From the NCBI GenBank assembly GCA_945883785.1, contig CAMCYD010000011.1, positions 1 through 33,799 of the forward strand: a DNA stretch of 33,799 nucleotides. The letters run 5' to 3'. Positions 31,749-33,799 of this stretch are shown here, in pieces (position 1 is the stretch's first letter; each line of letters begins with the position of its first letter). The notes beneath the pieces are model-generated. The model searched no databases and was not told the origin of the DNA. It worked only from the letters and a program-made list of their open reading frames with translations. A program made the position numbers and the translations under genes. Source of the DNA: Helicobacter pylori PMSS1. Lineage in GTDB: Bacteria > Campylobacterota > Campylobacteria > Campylobacterales > Arcobacteraceae.

Positions 31749-33195
31749 TCACTTCATCCTTTATCATCATAGCTTTTAGTCTTGCTATCTCTTCGTGATT
31801 TGAAGAGAGAAGAACTCTTAGTTCCGTTTTCACCTCTTGGAGTATCTCTTCACTCTCTTTTCCCATTCCAAATTTTTCCACCATATCGTTTGCTATCTCT
31901 TTTGCTTTTGCTAACTCATTTGGAAAAACCGCATAAGGTTCATTTTTAGCTATCTCCACCCCAATACTTCCAGCTAGATACCCTTTTATTTTATTTTTTA
32001 AATCAGTTTTACTAGGATATTCACACGATTCATCACTTATCCCATCATCAAAAAGGGAAACTTTTTTTTGTATCACGAAAGCTTTGCTCGCTTGGTATGT
32101 TGCTAAAATATCTTTTTGAGTTTCACACAAAATATTGAGTTGTTTTTTCCCAAACTGCACTTTTTGTTTTGCGATACTGATATCCTCTTCAAGTAAGGAG
32201 ATATCCCCTCGTTTTATCATATTTAAAAGAGCTTCATTGACAAGTGTTGCCAAAGCTGCACTATTAAAGCCACTTGTTTCACTCGCTAATTTTTCAATAT
32301 CAAAAACAATATTTTTATTTTTCGTATAGAGTTTAAGTATTTTTACCCTATCTGCTAGTGATGGCAATGATAAAAATACCCTTCTATCAAATCGTCCAGC
32401 TCGTAAAAGTGCCTCATCAAGCACCTCAATTTTATTGGTAGCAGCGATAACAATAACCCCATTTTGCCCATCAAATCCATCCATTTGAGTCAGAAGTTCA
32501 TTTAAAGTTGCTTCCCTCTCATCGTTATTTCCACCACTTCTACTTTTTCCAACAGCATCAATCTCATCTATAAAAATAATAGCTGGTGCCATAGATTTTG
32601 CTTTTGAAAAAAGCTCTTTTACCCTAACAGCTCCCATCCCTACATAAATATGGACAAAACTCGCCCCACTTTGGTAAAAAAACGGCACATCCGCTTCCCC
32701 AGCAACCGCTCGTGCAATAAGTGTTTTTCCAACCCCTGGAGGTCCTACAAGCAAAACACCTTTTGGGAGAGTGACCCCAAATGAAGTATATTTTTTTGGA
32801 TTATTTAAAAAATCAACAATCTCCTCAAGTTCTTCTTTAATCGACTCAATCCCTGCAATATCACTAAATTTTATATTTGAAACTATTGGCTCAATATGTG
32901 AACTTTGAACAGTTTGAGACACAGACTCTTTTTGTGGCTCATTCTTAGCAATTTCAAGTTCAGCTTGAAATTTATTAGCTGGAATCATCGCCCTGACTTT
33001 CTCTTTGTATTTATTCAAATAAAAAGCCAAAACCATTAAAAGTAATAAAAAAACTATCCCTATAAAATAGCTCCCATTTTGCATAACATTGTCACTTTTG
33101 ATGCTGGTATAGATAAAAAGACCGATAAGTACCGAAGCACTTAACATCATAAATTTAAGATTTTTATCGTTATTATTGTCTAATTTTTGAAACAT
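31738..33195 (-). CDS. FtsH-like AAA ATPase lacking the protease motif
   Basis: 485 residues. Two membrane segments (about 17-31 and 43-60) flank a very short periplasmic loop, then an FtsH-type AAA domain: Walker A GPPGVGKT (151-158), pore loop FVHIYVGMGA, Walker B IIFIDEID (207-213), and the second region of homology ending RAGRFDRRV. Where FtsH has the zinc protease motif HEAGH, this protein reads YQASK (367-371), and the usual acidic ligand in SNDL is replaced by glutamate in PNELAKAKEIANDMVEKFGMG, so the M41 domain is a remnant. It should unfold or remodel proteins without cutting them. Epsilonproteobacteria carry such a paralogue beside true FtsH. AAAGGGACATA precedes the ATG; bioV overlaps its end. 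Confidence 0.9.
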   Translation of the reverse strand: MFQKLDNNNDKNLKFMMLSASVLIGLFIYTSIKSDNVMQNGSYFIGIVFLLLLMVLAFYLNKYKEKVRAMIPANKFQAELEIAKNEPQKESVSQTVQSSHIEPIVSNIKFSDIAGIESIKEELEEIVDFLNNPKKYTSFGVTLPKGVLLVGPPGVGKTLIARAVAGEADVPFFYQSGASFVHIYVGMGAVRVKELFSKAKSMAPAIIFIDEIDAVGKSRSGGNNDEREATLNELLTQMDGFDGQNGVIVIAATNKIEVLDEALLRAGRFDRRVFLSLPSLADRVKILKLYTKNKNIVFDIEKLASETSGFNSAALATLVNEALLNMIKRGDISLLEEDISIAKQKVQFGKKQLNILCETQKDILATYQASKAFVIQKKVSLFDDGISDESCEYPSKTDLKNKIKGYLAGSIGVEIAKNEPYAVFPNELAKAKEIANDMVEKFGMGKESEEILQEVKTELRVLLSSNHEEIARLKAMMIKDEVIVF

Positions 33196-33281
33196 TATGT
33201 CCCTTTTTGATATTTTTAAGAAAAAACATTTTAGCCAAAATTTTTATATTTCGTGGTTAATCAGAGCAGTGATATTTTATC

Positions 33282-33340
33282 ATTTCAGCCTCCCAAAAAT
33301 ATCCAAAGTTCACATCTAAAACTTTGAAGACTGCTGAAAT
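33282..33340. other. Nested inverted repeats in the 240-base gap before the edge genes
   Basis: ATTTCAGC (33282-33289) pairs with GCTGAAAT (33333-33340), and inside them CAAAGTT (33304-33310) pairs with AACTTTG (33320-33326). The gap 33196-33435 otherwise shows nothing recognisable. Could be a terminator or leader hairpin for the downstream + strand genes; no T run follows. Confidence 0.35.
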
Positions 33341-33435
33341 TGTAGATTCGTTCATCTAATATTATTCGCTGTAGTTTTTTACTCCAAAGATAATATTTTC
33401 ATCAAATCATCTCCAAAACTAGGCAAAAAGAGCTA

Positions 33436-33696
33436 GTGAGGGCTATGAATAAGCAAGATAGACTGGAACATCATATTGATGAGCCTAACAGGACGGTAGC
33501 TTTGAGCGGTAAAGATGTGATAATATACGATGGAAATAAGGTATTGACTGTGATAACACTTGATACGATAAAAAAAGCTAAGGCTTACTTTTTGAAAACA
33601 ACAAAGGAAAATTTATGGAAAAGCGAAAATTACAAATACTCATTGACAGAGAGATTTCAATCTTTTGTGAGGGGTGGAAAGATGACTGTGTCTTAA
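33436..33696 (+). CDS. Small hypothetical protein at window edge
   Basis: 86 residues from GTG 33436, or 83 from ATG 33445, which has GAGG only three bases upstream; neither start is strongly supported. The product is charged and soluble: HHIDEPNRTVALSGKDVIIYDGNKVLTVITLDTIKKAKAYF looks like a compact beta-alpha domain. The last 27 codons overlap another frame with a better ribosome site (33615), so the true end or the reading of this frame there is doubtful. Not recognised. Confidence 0.5.
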   Translation: MRAMNKQDRLEHHIDEPNRTVALSGKDVIIYDGNKVLTVITLDTIKKAKAYFLKTTKENLWKSENYKYSLTERFQSFVRGGKMTVS

Positions 33697-33799
33697 TCGA
33701 TGATAAGAGTGATACGGTTGATAGATTTGCTAGAATTCACATCAAAGATGGGAAGATTGTCCATCTTTGGGACTGGCAAACTTATCATTTTGGAGATGC
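33615..33799 (+). CDS. Partial hypothetical gene running off the window
   Basis: An ATG with a good ribosome site (AAAGGA, six bases upstream) opens a frame that stays open for 61 codons to the window end. The visible part reads MEKRKLQILIDREISIF, then VLIDDKSDTVDRFARIHIKDGKIVHLWDW, a soluble beta-rich N-terminus. It overlaps the preceding frame by 82 bases in a different phase. Not recognised. Confidence 0.5.
   Translation, partial: MEKRKLQILIDREISIFCEGWKDDCVLIDDKSDTVDRFARIHIKDGKIVHLWDWQTYHFGD

Overview
The window looks like chromosomal DNA of a low-GC member of the Campylobacterota (Epsilonproteobacteria). I infer this from a fused ResB-CcsA cytochrome c assembly protein, a threonyl-tRNA synthetase that lacks the N-terminal TGS domain, a BioV-type pimeloyl-ACP esterase, a second FtsH-like ATPase, a histidine kinase with the HEWRQPLN box, and many GGDEF proteins. 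No species can be named from the sequence.

Layout. 1-2500 is a scar of mobile DNA at the 3' end of a tRNA-Val gene. It holds a frameshifted tyrosine integrase, a 1.1-kb insertion-sequence remnant bounded by perfect 17-bp inverted repeats, and two foldback elements nested inside that remnant. 2503-3101 carries fliS and a small overlapping gene. 3128-7565 is the most unusual part. It is a tandem, partly duplicated cassette with four + strand paralogues that share near-identical ends but variable middles, plus a 3' remnant of a fifth. Alternating with them are two - strand genes for small exported proteins, one broken by a single amber codon. Each divergent promoter region has a run of C (8 and 7), and each convergent end has a hairpin that contains the + gene's stop codon. 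A single-pass membrane protein gene closes the cluster.

7584-11101 (-) encodes two small membrane proteins and the CcsBA cytochrome c synthase. 11336-12992 (+) is the ammonium transporter-PII pair amtB-glnK. 13122-14025 (-) is xseB followed by a ThiF/MoeB-like E1 gene, and 14176-15312 (+) is a GAF-GGDEF diguanylate cyclase. 15493-17828 (-) is thrS-infC, both starting with TTG. 17899-19284 (-) is argH. 19475-20699 (+) is an HDOD gene overlapping ruvX. 20696-23225 (-) holds tcdA and an OlsF-like two-domain acyltransferase, followed on the same strand by a DUF4143 ATPase (23368-24570), polA (24685-27393) and the C-terminal stub of a lost histidine kinase. 27707-31213 (+) is a compact operon of PAS histidine kinase, kdsB and a receiver-PAS-GGDEF regulator. 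31215-33195 (-) is an FtsH-like ATPase whose protease motif is lost, overlapping bioV. The right edge (33436-33799) has two small overlapping + frames of unknown function, one running out of the window.

Most genes are ordinary housekeeping or signalling genes. The accessory interest lies in 1-7600, in the FtsH-like pseudoprotease, and in short repeats shared between distant intergenic regions.
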